Source of the DNA: Allopontixanthobacter sp041741895
GTDB lineage: Bacteria; Pseudomonadota; Alphaproteobacteria; Sphingomonadales; Sphingomonadaceae
Reading direction: 5' to 3'
Length of the DNA: 64,000 nt
NCBI GenBank assembly: GCA_041741895.1
Contig: JBGSJO010000042.1
Span: forward strand, 8,207-72,206
Positions 42,647 to 51,285 of the stretch are shown here, piece by piece. The notes below the pieces were generated by a model. The model did not search any database. It worked only from the letters and a program-made list of their open reading frames with translations, and was not told the DNA's origin. Each line of letters opens with the position of its first letter. The first letter of the stretch is position 1. Position numbers and translations under genes: made by a program.

Positions 42647-42762
42647 GAATCTCTTATCCTGTCAGAGCGGTTTCAAATGCCCTTAATGGGCCATGGTATT
42701 CAGGTCCAGTGCCCGGAGGGGCATTCCGGGAAATTTTGCCAAGCGTCTTTTGCCTGCGGAGC

Positions 42763-43335
42763 TTATGACCCAGACTCGATTGCCTTGTGGAACGTATAAC
42801 TCAGCGTAATCTGCTCTACGTCCCGTGCGTTCTCGTCCTGCATGATCGCCGGATCAACATAATACAGCACCGGCATGCGGACTTCCTCGCCCGGCTGCAA
42901 TGTCTGTTCGGTGAAGCAGAAACACTGGATCTTGTTGAAATATTTGCCCGTCTGTTCGGGCTCGACATTGAATGTCGCCGTGCCGGTAATGGGGACATCG
43001 CTATTGTTCTTCGCAACATAGAAAGCCATGTCGCGCACGCCGATCTGGACCGTGTCGGTCGGCTGTTCCGCGCGAAATGTCCACGGCACATCAGATGCAA
43101 TGTTGCCGTCGAACCGGATCGATATCTGTTTCGCCCCGGCGCTGGCTGCCATGCGTTCGGCCAGATCGGCCTGCTGCGCACTTGCGCGCTGGGTAGTGCC
43201 GCCAAACCCAGTTACCTGGCAGAATAATTGATACAAGGGTACCGCTGCAAATCCCAGCCCAAGCATCGCCAGCGCACCGAGAAATGCAATCAGGCCGACC
43301 CGGGCGTTCTTGTTGCTGATATCGTTACTTGTCAT
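42763..43335 (-). CDS. ctaG: Cytochrome oxidase copper chaperone CtaG (Cox11 family)
   Basis: 190 residues. One N-terminal membrane helix, then an immunoglobulin-like periplasmic domain ending with the copper-binding CFCFTEQTL motif (about residues 140-148) and FYVDPAI-type end (YYVDPAIMQD). Cox11/CtaG delivers copper to the CuB site of subunit I. It follows the 41-residue ORF by 2 nt. Confidence 0.95.
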   Translation of the reverse strand: MTSNDISNKNARVGLIAFLGALAMLGLGFAAVPLYQLFCQVTGFGGTTQRASAQQADLAERMAASAGAKQISIRFDGNIASDVPWTFRAEQPTDTVQIGVRDMAFYVAKNNSDVPITGTATFNVEPEQTGKYFNKIQCFCFTEQTLQPGEEVRMPVLYYVDPAIMQDENARDVEQITLSYTFHKAIESGS

Positions 43336-43337
43336 GT

Positions 43338-43463
43338 TCAGTCCCCCATGCGGACAATGGTAATGGCATAAAACAGGATCGCGAAAAATACGAGCACGCC
43401 GCCCAGAACCAGGTTGCGACTCTTTTGGCGGCGGCGGAATTCATTCTGCTCTTCAGGCGTCAT
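43338..43463 (-). CDS. 41-residue single-helix protein in the cytochrome oxidase operon
   Basis: Very small gene of 41 codons: MTPEEQNEFRRRQKSRN then one membrane helix LVLGGVLVFFAILFYAITIVRMGD. It overlaps the ctaB stop by ATGA and is 2 nt ahead of ctaG, so it is surely translated with them. Small proteins of this type are common between ctaB and ctaG in alphaproteobacteria and may take part in oxidase assembly; function not proven. Confidence 0.85.
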   Translation of the reverse strand: MTPEEQNEFRRRQKSRNLVLGGVLVFFAILFYAITIVRMGD

Positions 43464-44386
43464 GTGGGAAATCCTTGATAGGCCGCGACCCGGTCCACGA
43501 CCAGGGCAGCGAACAGGGCGAACAGATAGACAATGCTGAAGGCGAACAGCCGTTTTTCCGGCTTCATCGAATCGCCATCTTCCGAAATCCGCGTGGCCAC
43601 AGGCACGGACAACGCCAGAAAAGCGAGAGACAGGGCAATCGCGATGATCCCGTAAATCGCGCCGGTGCCGCCGATGAACCATGGCGCGCCAGCAACGGGT
43701 ACCAGCAACACCGAATAGGCCAGAATTTGTTTGCGCGTCGAAGCTTGCCCCCGCACCACCGGCATCATCGGGATGCCGACCTTGGCGTAATCGCTCTTGA
43801 TAAACAGTGCGAGCGCCCAGAAATGCGGCGGCGTCCACATAAAGATGATCGCAAACAGCAGGACCGGCATCAGCGTGATGTCTCCGGTCACCGCGACCCA
43901 TCCGATCATCGGTGGAAATGCCCCCGCACCGCCCCCGATAACAATATTCTGCGGCGTGCGCGGCTTCAGCCAGATGGTGTAGATGACCGCGTAATAAATG
44001 ATCGACACCAGCAGAATCGTCGCGGCTAGCCAGCCTACCGCCAGCCCCATCAACAGCACCGATCCGACCGACAGGGCAATCCCGAAATCGCGCGCATTGG
44101 TGGGGTTCATCCGGCCCGCAGGGATCGGGCGCGCCGCAGTGCGCTTCATGCCGGCATCCAGATCCGCTTCCCACCACTGGTTCAATGTCGCCGCCCCGCC
44201 AGCGCCCAGCGCAATACACAGGATTGCGGTAAACCCGATTACCGGATTGATCGAACCGGGCGCGGCAAGCAATCCGCACAGGCCGGTAAAGATCACCAGG
44301 CTCATCACGCGCGGCTTGGTCAACGCGTAGAAATCACGCCAGTCGGTCGGCAGCGCCGGATTGTTGATGGGGGCGGCGGTGGTCAT
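43460..44386 (-). CDS. ctaB: Protoheme IX farnesyltransferase
   Basis: 308 residues, UbiA superfamily with about nine helices. It converts heme B to heme O for oxidase. The prenyl-diphosphate motif NQWWEADLDAGMKRTAARPIP (NxxxD type) is intact; TKPRVMSLVIFTGLCGL is the family start. ATG 44386 (MTTAAPINNPALPTDWRDF) is chosen over an upstream one. Stop overlaps the 41-aa ORF. Confidence 0.95.
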   Translation of the reverse strand: MTTAAPINNPALPTDWRDFYALTKPRVMSLVIFTGLCGLLAAPGSINPVIGFTAILCIALGAGGAATLNQWWEADLDAGMKRTAARPIPAGRMNPTNARDFGIALSVGSVLLMGLAVGWLAATILLVSIIYYAVIYTIWLKPRTPQNIVIGGGAGAFPPMIGWVAVTGDITLMPVLLFAIIFMWTPPHFWALALFIKSDYAKVGIPMMPVVRGQASTRKQILAYSVLLVPVAGAPWFIGGTGAIYGIIAIALSLAFLALSVPVATRISEDGDSMKPEKRLFAFSIVYLFALFAALVVDRVAAYQGFPT

Positions 44387-44520
44387 CTGTGTCGCAGCCT
44401 TGCGGCTCACTCCTTGGTTCTGGAAAGATGGGGGCGCACCGTATCCGGCACACCCCCACCCCTTTTATTCGCGGCCGCCCTTACGCCGGGCGACAATTCG
44501 CTCAGTCAGCGCCCGGTCGC

Positions 44521-46227
44521 TCAGTCAGTTGCCGGGCGGTGATCGTGGTAATCGTGATGGTCCTCGATCACCGGCAGGGTTTCGAACTGGTGATAGGGCG
44601 GCGGGCTGGACAGGGTCCATTCAAGCGTAGTCGCTCCTTCGCCCCATGGATTATCGCCCGCCTTCTTGCCCGCGATGAACGCATAGGCGACGTTGACGAA
44701 GAATATCCCCATGGACGCGGCCATGATGTAGTAGCCGTAGGACGAAACATTGTTCCAGTATGAAAACGCTTCCGGATAATCCGGAATTCGGCGCGGCATG
44801 CCGTCCATTCCCAGGAAATGTTGCGGAAAGAAGATTATGTTCACCCCGACGAAGAACACCCAGAAGTGCAGATGCGAAAGGAATTCGCTGTGCATCTTGC
44901 CGCTCATCTTCGGGAACCAGTAATAAAAGCCTGCGAACAGGCTGAACACTGCGCCCATCGACAGCACGTAATGGAAATGCGCCACCACATAATAGGTGTC
45001 ATGCAGCACATCGTCGACGCCGCCATTGGCCAGGACCACGCCGGTCACGCCGCCAACGGTGAACAGGAAAATGAAACCCATCGCCCACACCAGCGGTGAT
45101 TTGAATTCCAGGCTGCCGCCCCACATGGTGGCAATCCAGCTGAAGATTTTCACGCCGGTTGGAACTGCGATCACCATGGTCGCCGCAGTGAAATACATCT
45201 TCGTATTCACGTCGAGACCGGTGGTATACATGTGGTGCGCCCACACCACGAAGCCGACCACGCCAATCGCGACCATGGCATAGGCCATGCCGAGATAACC
45301 AAACACTGGCTTCTTGGAGAAGGTCGCGACAATCTGGCTGACCATACCAAAGCCCGGCAGGATCATGATGTACACTTCGGGATGGCCGAAGAACCAGAAC
45401 AGATGCTGGTATAGCACCGGATCGCCGCCACCGGCGGGATCGAAGAAAGTGGTACCGAAATTGCGGTCGGTCAGCAGCATGGTGATGGCAGCTGCCAGAA
45501 CCGGCAGCGCCAGAAGCAGCAGAAATGCAGTGACCAACACCGACCATACGAACAGCGGCATCTTGTGCAGGGTCATCCCCGGCGCACGCATGTTGAAGAT
45601 AGTGGTGATGAAGTTGATCGCGCCCATGATGGACGCCGCGCCCGCAAGGTGGAGCGAGAAGATCGCGAAATCGACTGCCGGGCCGGTACTGCCCGTGGTC
45701 GAAAGCGGCGCGTAGGCGGTCCAGCCGATCCCTGCGCCCAGCCCAGTGCCGCCCGGAACGAAGGTAGAGAACATGAGGCTGGAGAAACCAGCCACAGTCA
45801 GCCAGAACGAGATATTGTTCATCCGCGGAAACGCCATGTCCGGCGCGCCGATCATCAGCGGGACGAACCAGTTGCCGAAACCGCCGATCATCGCGGGCAT
45901 GACCATGAAGAACACCATAATCAGGCCATGCGCGGTGATCAGCACGTTCCACATGTGCAGATTGGCATCGAAGCTGGCTTCCCCGCCCATCAAGCTGACC
46001 CAATAGCCGAGATATTGAATGCCCGGCGCGGCCAGTTCCATGCGCATGATGCCGGAAATGAACCCGCCGATGATGCCCGCACAAATCGCAAAGATCAGAT
46101 ACAGCGTACCGATGTCCTTGTGATTGGTGGACATGAACCAGCGCGCAAAAAACGCCGGCTTGTGATCGGCGTCATGATGCCCGTGATCTTCGGTGTGAGC
46201 CTGGAACTGATCGGCGGTGGTTGCCAT
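44521..46227 (-). CDS. ctaD: Cytochrome c oxidase subunit I (aa3 type)
   Basis: 568 residues, twelve membrane helices. Contains the CuB site and cross-linked Tyr motif WFFGHPEVYIMILPGFG with the proton-channel Glu, the K-channel stretch SKKPVFGYLGMAYAMVAIGVVGFVVWAHHMYTTG and heme ligands in AHFHYVLSMG. This is an A1-type aa3 oxidase. ATG 46227 (MATTADQFQAHTEDH) is preferred. A 51-nt spacer separates it from ctaC and a 134-bp gap from ctaB. Confidence 0.97.
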   Translation of the reverse strand: MATTADQFQAHTEDHGHHDADHKPAFFARWFMSTNHKDIGTLYLIFAICAGIIGGFISGIMRMELAAPGIQYLGYWVSLMGGEASFDANLHMWNVLITAHGLIMVFFMVMPAMIGGFGNWFVPLMIGAPDMAFPRMNNISFWLTVAGFSSLMFSTFVPGGTGLGAGIGWTAYAPLSTTGSTGPAVDFAIFSLHLAGAASIMGAINFITTIFNMRAPGMTLHKMPLFVWSVLVTAFLLLLALPVLAAAITMLLTDRNFGTTFFDPAGGGDPVLYQHLFWFFGHPEVYIMILPGFGMVSQIVATFSKKPVFGYLGMAYAMVAIGVVGFVVWAHHMYTTGLDVNTKMYFTAATMVIAVPTGVKIFSWIATMWGGSLEFKSPLVWAMGFIFLFTVGGVTGVVLANGGVDDVLHDTYYVVAHFHYVLSMGAVFSLFAGFYYWFPKMSGKMHSEFLSHLHFWVFFVGVNIIFFPQHFLGMDGMPRRIPDYPEAFSYWNNVSSYGYYIMAASMGIFFVNVAYAFIAGKKAGDNPWGEGATTLEWTLSSPPPYHQFETLPVIEDHHDYHDHRPATD

Positions 46228-46278
46228 GATGTGCCTCTTAACCTTCAAATAATCGTGTGACGAACACTGGCGTCGAAT

Positions 46279-47310
46279 TTAGCTTACGGCCGCTTGCGGA
46301 GCGGTTTCTTCTGTAGCGGCAGGCGCTGCGGTTTCTTCGACCGCATCACCGGCCACGGTGCCGCCCTGTTCGCGAACCCATGCTTCCCATTCGGCGCGGG
46401 GCAATGCCTCAACTGCGATGGGCATGTATCCATGGCGTGCACCGCACAGTTCCGAACATTGGCCGTAATAGATACCAGGTTCCTTGATCGTCAGCAGGCG
46501 TTCGTTGAGGCGGCCGGGGACCGCGTCGAGTTTGAACCACAGCGACGGAACGGCAAAGGCGTGGATCACGTCCGCAGCAGTCGTCTGCAAACGGATTGGC
46601 GTGTTGGCGGGCACGACCATGCGGTTGTCCACTGCCAGCAAGGCCGGTTCGCCATTGGCGATCGCGTCTTCCTTAGTGAGCATGTTCGAAATAATTTCGA
46701 ACCCGCCATTGTCTGGATAGGTATAGCCCCAATACCACTGGTATCCGGTCGCCTTGATCGTAACGGCGTCGGCGGGCGGCGATTCATACTGGCGCGCCAG
46801 CAGGGTGATCGAAGGAACCGCGATAACCACCAGGATCAACACCGGAATGACGGTCCAGACCACTTCGATGAAAGTGTTGTGCGTGGTTTTCGATGCGACC
46901 TTGTTGGACCGGCGGTTGAACTTGACCACAACCCACAGCAACAGGCCAAGAACGAACAGGCTGATTACCGTAATGACCGGCAAGAGAATCGCGTCATGCA
47001 TCCACAAGGCAAATGCACCGTCTTCGGTATATTGTTCCTGGAAAGTGATTCCCTTATCGACCGGCTGCCCCTTGATCATGTCGGTGCCGAGCGGTTTGTA
47101 AGCACCCTCAGCCGGCGCAGCGATCACTGCCGCATCCGCAGCAGGCGCCGGGTCAATGACAGGCGCTGCAGCCACTGGTGGCAAGGGTACCGTAACGTCC
47201 GCAGCAACATCCTGGGCCAACACAGCTTGCGGCGCGAACGCCAATGTCGCTACCGCAGCAAGGGTGGTAACCATTGTCAGAGCCCGCTTGGGCAAAGTAC
47301 CGAAATTCAT
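46279..47310 (-). CDS. ctaC: Cytochrome c oxidase subunit II
   Basis: 343 residues. Signal peptide, Ala/Pro-rich spacer, two membrane helices (DAILLPVITVISLFVLGLLLWVVVKF and EVVWTVIPVLILVVIAVPSI) and a periplasmic CuA domain with GQCSELCGARHGYMPIAVEA. Receives electrons from cytochrome c. There is no fused cytochrome c domain. ATG 47310 (MNFGTLPKR) is favoured. First gene of the oxidase operon; divergent from pyrE across about 190 bp. A Val/Ala/Pro-rich tail follows the CuA domain. Confidence 0.96.
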   Translation of the reverse strand: MNFGTLPKRALTMVTTLAAVATLAFAPQAVLAQDVAADVTVPLPPVAAAPVIDPAPAADAAVIAAPAEGAYKPLGTDMIKGQPVDKGITFQEQYTEDGAFALWMHDAILLPVITVISLFVLGLLLWVVVKFNRRSNKVASKTTHNTFIEVVWTVIPVLILVVIAVPSITLLARQYESPPADAVTIKATGYQWYWGYTYPDNGGFEIISNMLTKEDAIANGEPALLAVDNRMVVPANTPIRLQTTAADVIHAFAVPSLWFKLDAVPGRLNERLLTIKEPGIYYGQCSELCGARHGYMPIAVEALPRAEWEAWVREQGGTVAGDAVEETAAPAATEETAPQAAVS

Positions 47311-47467
47311 CAATCCGACGCTTTCCGTTAAAATTTCAACCGACTGAAACAGCCATTCTTGGCCCCTGGGCGGACCGGTATCGTGCCGCCTATACGCATG
47401 CTTGCCCCCACCCTCAAGCGCTTCTAGGAGAAATTTCCGCAACAGGGGTTGCTTGAAACCGAACGAC

Positions 47468-47481
47468 GCGCAAATTTGCGC
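47468..47481. promoter_or_regulatory. 14-bp perfect palindrome upstream of pyrE
   Basis: GCGCAAATTTGCGC lies 22 bp before the pyrE start, in the divergent space shared with the oxidase operon. The position suits an operator for either gene. No regulator can be named. Confidence 0.45.
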
Positions 47482-47503
47482 ACAACATGGCTAGATAAAA
47501 TAT

Positions 47504-48082
47504 ATGACAGAAGAAGACGTTCTCTCCGAATTCCGGGCCAGCGAGGCACTGCTGGAAGGGCATTTCCAACTATCTTCTGGGCGCCACAGCGCGCATTACC
47601 TTCAATGTGCTCGGGTGTTGATGGACCCGATGCGCGCCGGACGGCTGGCATCGGCCATCGCCGCTACGATGCCGCGCGAATTGCGCAGCGAGATCGACAA
47701 GGTGGTATCCCCGGCAATGGGCGGGATCATCATTGGCCATGAAATGGGACGTGCCTTGGGCAAGGAAGCAATTTTTCTCGAGCGGCCGACTGGCATTTTC
47801 GAATTTCGCCGGGGCTTTGATCTGAAACCCGGCGAAAAGGTGCTGCTGGTGGAAGACGTGGTGACCACCGGCCTGTCCTCCAAGGAAGCGATGGCCGCCG
47901 TGGCAGAAGCGGGCGGTGAAGTTCTGGCGCTGGCATCATTGGTGGACCGGACTGGTGATGACGTGACCTTCGATGTACCCTATTATCCGCTCGTCCGGAT
48001 TGCCTTCCCCACTTATGCCGAGGACGAATTGCCCGCTAAACTGGCCGCAATCCCGGTGAACAAGCCGGGGAGCCGCAAGTAA
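47504..48082 (+). CDS. pyrE: Orotate phosphoribosyltransferase
   Basis: 192 residues. PRPP-binding motif VLLVEDVVTTGLSSKEA is diagnostic; LEGHFQLSSGRHSAHYLQCARVLMDP and VVSPAMGGIIIGHEMGRALG complete the active site. It makes OMP from orotate. First gene of a tight run; its TAA overlaps the pdxJ ATG by one base. The pairing pyrE-pdxJ-acpS is common in sphingomonads. Confidence 0.95.
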   Translation: MTEEDVLSEFRASEALLEGHFQLSSGRHSAHYLQCARVLMDPMRAGRLASAIAATMPRELRSEIDKVVSPAMGGIIIGHEMGRALGKEAIFLERPTGIFEFRRGFDLKPGEKVLLVEDVVTTGLSSKEAMAAVAEAGGEVLALASLVDRTGDDVTFDVPYYPLVRIAFPTYAEDELPAKLAAIPVNKPGSRK

Positions 48083-48825
48083 TGGCCTTAGCCAGACAGT
48101 CGGGTCGCCTGCGTCTGGGGGTCAACATCGACCACGTCGCAACAATCCGGAATGCGCGCGGCGGGGACCATCCCGATCCAGTGCGCGCGGCGGAAATCGT
48201 TGCGGCTGTCGGCGGAGACGGGATTACCGCGCATCTGCGTGAAGACCGGCGGCACATTCGTGACGATGATTTGAAGCGCATCCAGGCTGCGACGGACTTG
48301 CCGTTAAATCTTGAAATGGCTGCAACCGAGGAAATGCTGCGAATTGCGCTGCGCCACAAACCCCATGCCGCCTGCATCGTGCCGGAAAACCGCGAGGAGC
48401 GCACGACCGAGGGCGGACTAGACGCGGCGGGCCTGCACAACCGGCTGGCCCCCATGGTGACTCGCCTGATCGAGGCGGACATCCGCGTCAGCCTGTTCAT
48501 CGAAGCCGATCCGCGTCAGTTGGAGGCCGCGATGCGGCTCGGCGCGCAGGTCGTAGAATTCCATACCGGCGAATATGCCCATGCCGCTGGAGAAAAGCGC
48601 GAAGCGGAGCTGCGGCGCATTTCCGACATGGCCGCGCTGGCAGTGAAGAACGGGATCGAGCCGCACGCGGGCCACGGGCTGACCTATGAAAATGTCCAGC
48701 CGATCGCCGCGATCCCCCATTTGGCCGAACTCAATATCGGCCATTATCTGGTCGGCGAGGCAGTGTTCGTAGGCCTGGAGGCAGCCGTACGCCGGATGCG
48801 CGAATTGATGGACGACGCCAGATGA
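48082..48825 (+). CDS. pdxJ: Pyridoxine 5'-phosphate synthase
   Basis: 247 residues, TIM barrel. GVNIDHVATIRNARGGDHPDPVRAA is the family start with the conserved His and Arg; HLREDRRHIRDDDL, CIVPENREERTTEGGLD and GLTYENVQPIAAIPHLAELNIGHYLVGEA follow. Last step of vitamin B6 synthesis (DXP-dependent route). Overlaps pyrE by one base; acpS follows after 10 nt. Confidence 0.96.
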   Translation: MALARQSGRLRLGVNIDHVATIRNARGGDHPDPVRAAEIVAAVGGDGITAHLREDRRHIRDDDLKRIQAATDLPLNLEMAATEEMLRIALRHKPHAACIVPENREERTTEGGLDAAGLHNRLAPMVTRLIEADIRVSLFIEADPRQLEAAMRLGAQVVEFHTGEYAHAAGEKREAELRRISDMAALAVKNGIEPHAGHGLTYENVQPIAAIPHLAELNIGHYLVGEAVFVGLEAAVRRMRELMDDAR

Positions 48826-48835
48826 GTGCCTTGCG

Positions 48836-49237
48836 ATGATTATCGGTCTCGGCAGTGATCTGTGCAATATCGAGCGTATCCAGAAGGCGCTCGACCGGCA
48901 TGGTACGCGATTTGAAAACCGCAGCTTTACCGAAATCGAGCGTGCCAAGGCGGCCAAGCGCCCGTTCACCCGCGCGGGAACCTACGCCAAACGCTTCGCC
49001 GCCAAGGAGGCTTTTTCGAAAGCGGTCGGCACCGGATTCTATCGCGGTGTCTATATGAAGGACATCGGCGTGGTAAATGCCCCCTCGGGCGCCCCCACCC
49101 TGGCGTTGACCAATGGCGCAGCAAAGCGGCTTGCGGAACTGACGCCAGCGGGCCATGAGGCAGTCATTCATCTGACCCTAACCGACGATCATCCATGGGC
49201 GCAGGCCTTCGTGATCATCGAAGCGGTTCCGCGTTAA
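48836..49237 (+). CDS. acpS: Holo-acyl-carrier-protein synthase
   Basis: 133 residues. 4'-phosphopantetheinyl transferase for ACP: IIGLGSDLCNIERIQKAL (Mg-binding Asp) and RFAAKEAFSKAVGTG (Glu/Lys). Trimeric AcpS-type, not Sfp-type. The pdxJ-acpS-lepB order is standard in alphaproteobacteria. Confidence 0.95.
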   Translation: MIIGLGSDLCNIERIQKALDRHGTRFENRSFTEIERAKAAKRPFTRAGTYAKRFAAKEAFSKAVGTGFYRGVYMKDIGVVNAPSGAPTLALTNGAAKRLAELTPAGHEAVIHLTLTDDHPWAQAFVIIEAVPR

Positions 49238-49250
49238 ATTCAGGCACATC

Positions 49251-50189
49251 ATGACTACTGGTAGCAACACAGTGACGAACGAACTCAAGAACAAGAATTT
49301 GCGCGCGGATGGCGATGAAAGCGAGAAAGTAAACTGGCTCGCCGAATTGCGCGGTCTTGCGCTGATGTTGCTGGCGGTGCTGGTGTTCCATACGTTTGTG
49401 GCCAAGCCGTTCTATATCCCCTCGCCCAGCATGATGCCGAATCTGCTGGAAGGTGACCGGTTGGTGGTCAGCAAATATCCCTACGGCTGGTCATGGGTTT
49501 CCGCATCGTTCCATGTATTGCCGCGCAGCAAGACGCGCATCTGGCCCGCGACGCCGGAATATGGCGATATCGTGGTGCCGGTCCCGCCGCATCACGATGT
49601 CGATTACATCAAGCGGGTGGTAGGTCTGCCAGGTGACCGGTTGTCAGTGGTCGGTGGGCAGATCATCCTGAACGGGGTTCCGGTGCCGCAAGCGGTCGAA
49701 CCGGCCATCCATATCCCGATCGATCCGAACAACACCTGCGACGAATTCGATTATCCGGGCATGGCTATCACCAGACAGTCGGGCGAAAGGGTCTGCGAAA
49801 TGCCGACCTACCGTGAAACACTGCCCAACGGCGCGACCTATCTGATCATCGATCACAGGCGCCAGGCGCTGGATGATTACCCTGAAATCACCATTCCGGC
49901 AGGCCACGTCTTCCTGATGGGTGACAACCGCGATCATTCGTCTGACAGCCGCGCCCCGGCGGCCCCTGCCGATCTGCCGGAAAGCACCGGATTAGGCGGC
50001 CCGGTGCCCCTTGAAAATATTGGCGGGCGCGCCGAATTCATCACCTTCTCGCTCGACGGCACCACGACCTGGAACCCGATCAGCTGGTGGACATCGCTCC
50101 GCGGCGACCGTGCGTGGACCACGCTGCGCCCGGCGAAGGCAAGGGTAGCAAGCGCAGGCTCCGCATCATCGGAAAACAATGATGAGTGA
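49251..50189 (+). CDS. lepB: Signal peptidase I
   Basis: 312 residues. One N-terminal membrane helix (GLALMLLAVLVFHTFVAKPFYIPS) followed by the catalytic Ser (SPSMMPNLLEGDRLVV) and Lys (DYIKRVVGLPGDRL), and box E GDNRDHSSDSR. Cleaves Sec/Tat signal peptides at the periplasmic face. Its stop overlaps the start of the PerM-like gene by 11 nt. Usually rnc and era follow lepB in this group; here they do not. Confidence 0.95.
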   Translation: MTTGSNTVTNELKNKNLRADGDESEKVNWLAELRGLALMLLAVLVFHTFVAKPFYIPSPSMMPNLLEGDRLVVSKYPYGWSWVSASFHVLPRSKTRIWPATPEYGDIVVPVPPHHDVDYIKRVVGLPGDRLSVVGGQIILNGVPVPQAVEPAIHIPIDPNNTCDEFDYPGMAITRQSGERVCEMPTYRETLPNGATYLIIDHRRQALDDYPEITIPAGHVFLMGDNRDHSSDSRAPAAPADLPESTGLGGPVPLENIGGRAEFITFSLDGTTTWNPISWWTSLRGDRAWTTLRPAKARVASAGSASSENNDE

Positions 50190-51285
50190 TAACGACAAAC
50201 CGGCATCTGCGGGTTCCGTGCATAATATGGGCTCCAGCCCTACGCGCATTTCCGATGTGCAGCTTCGTTTCGAGGCGAAACGGGCGTTTGTCTGGACCGC
50301 AGTGGTCGGGCTGACCATTCTGGCGGTTTACATTTCGCAATCACTATTGGTCATTTTCGGCGCAATGGTGTTCGCTTCCATGATTGACGGCGGTGCCCGC
50401 CTGCTGGGCCGTGCGCTCAAGATCGGCCGCATCTGGCGCGTCGGGATCATTCTGGTGCTGACCGTGGCATTCTTCTATTGGCTGGCCACCTTTGCCGGCA
50501 CGCAAATCTCCCGCGAAGCCGCTCAATTGCCGCAAATCATCGAGGCACAGATCGGCCAGGCCATCATCTGGCTCGATGCGCAGGGCTTCGCGATCAAGCA
50601 GGACGACATCCAGAATCTGGTCGGCAATCTGATGAGCGGGGTGGGCACCGTCACCCGGGCCATCGGCGGGATCTTCGGAGGCCTGACCACCCTGTTGCTG
50701 ATCGTCATCATCGGGATCTACATCGCGGTGGAGCCAGACCTTTACGAACGCGGTGTTGCGTGGATGCTGCCCAACCAGAAGCGTTCGGACTTTTATATCA
50801 CGGCATCCAAAATGGGCTATGCAATGCGCCGGTTGATGGCCGGGCGGCTGGTCGGAATGGTATTCGAAGGCGTCTTCACCTGGGCAATGCTGGCTTTCTA
50901 TGGCGTGCCAATGGCTGCGTTGCTGGGCATACTAACTGGTTTGCTGGCCTTCGTACCCAATCTCGGGGCACTCGTTTCGGGTGTATTGATGGTTCTCGTC
51001 GGATTTTCCGGCGGAACGGAAATGGGTCTCTACACCATCTGCGTCTATTTTCTGGTCCAGACCTTGGATGGCTATGTGATCATTCCGCTGATCGCCAAGA
51101 AAACTGTCGATCTGGCACCGGCACTGGTATTGGCTGCGCAGCTGATCATGGGAATATTGTTCGGCATTCTCGGATTGTTCCTGGCCGATCCGATGCTCGC
51201 CATGATCAAGGTGATGCTGGAACGGCGATCCGAACAGAACGATCAAGCCGCAAACGAAGGGGAGATGATAGCCGATGGTACGTAA
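50179..51285 (+). CDS. AI-2E (PerM/YdbO) family transporter
   Basis: 368 residues, about eight membrane helices: an N-terminal cluster (FVWTAVVGLTILAVYISQSLLVIFGAMVFASMIDGG), a central amphipathic domain, then GLTTLLLIVIIGIYIAVEPDLY, the family loop and GTMAGLL-like helices ending LAPALVLAAQLIMGILFGILGLFLADP. Members have been linked to AI-2 export and Na/H antiport, but most are uncharacterised. Start overlaps lepB. Confidence 0.88.
   Translation: MMSDNDKPASAGSVHNMGSSPTRISDVQLRFEAKRAFVWTAVVGLTILAVYISQSLLVIFGAMVFASMIDGGARLLGRALKIGRIWRVGIILVLTVAFFYWLATFAGTQISREAAQLPQIIEAQIGQAIIWLDAQGFAIKQDDIQNLVGNLMSGVGTVTRAIGGIFGGLTTLLLIVIIGIYIAVEPDLYERGVAWMLPNQKRSDFYITASKMGYAMRRLMAGRLVGMVFEGVFTWAMLAFYGVPMAALLGILTGLLAFVPNLGALVSGVLMVLVGFSGGTEMGLYTICVYFLVQTLDGYVIIPLIAKKTVDLAPALVLAAQLIMGILFGILGLFLADPMLAMIKVMLERRSEQNDQAANEGEMIADGT

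Noticed and set aside
44999..46084. 361-codon minus-strand frame overlapping ctaD
   Set aside because: Same strand, shifted frame within cytochrome oxidase subunit I; no start signal or domain.
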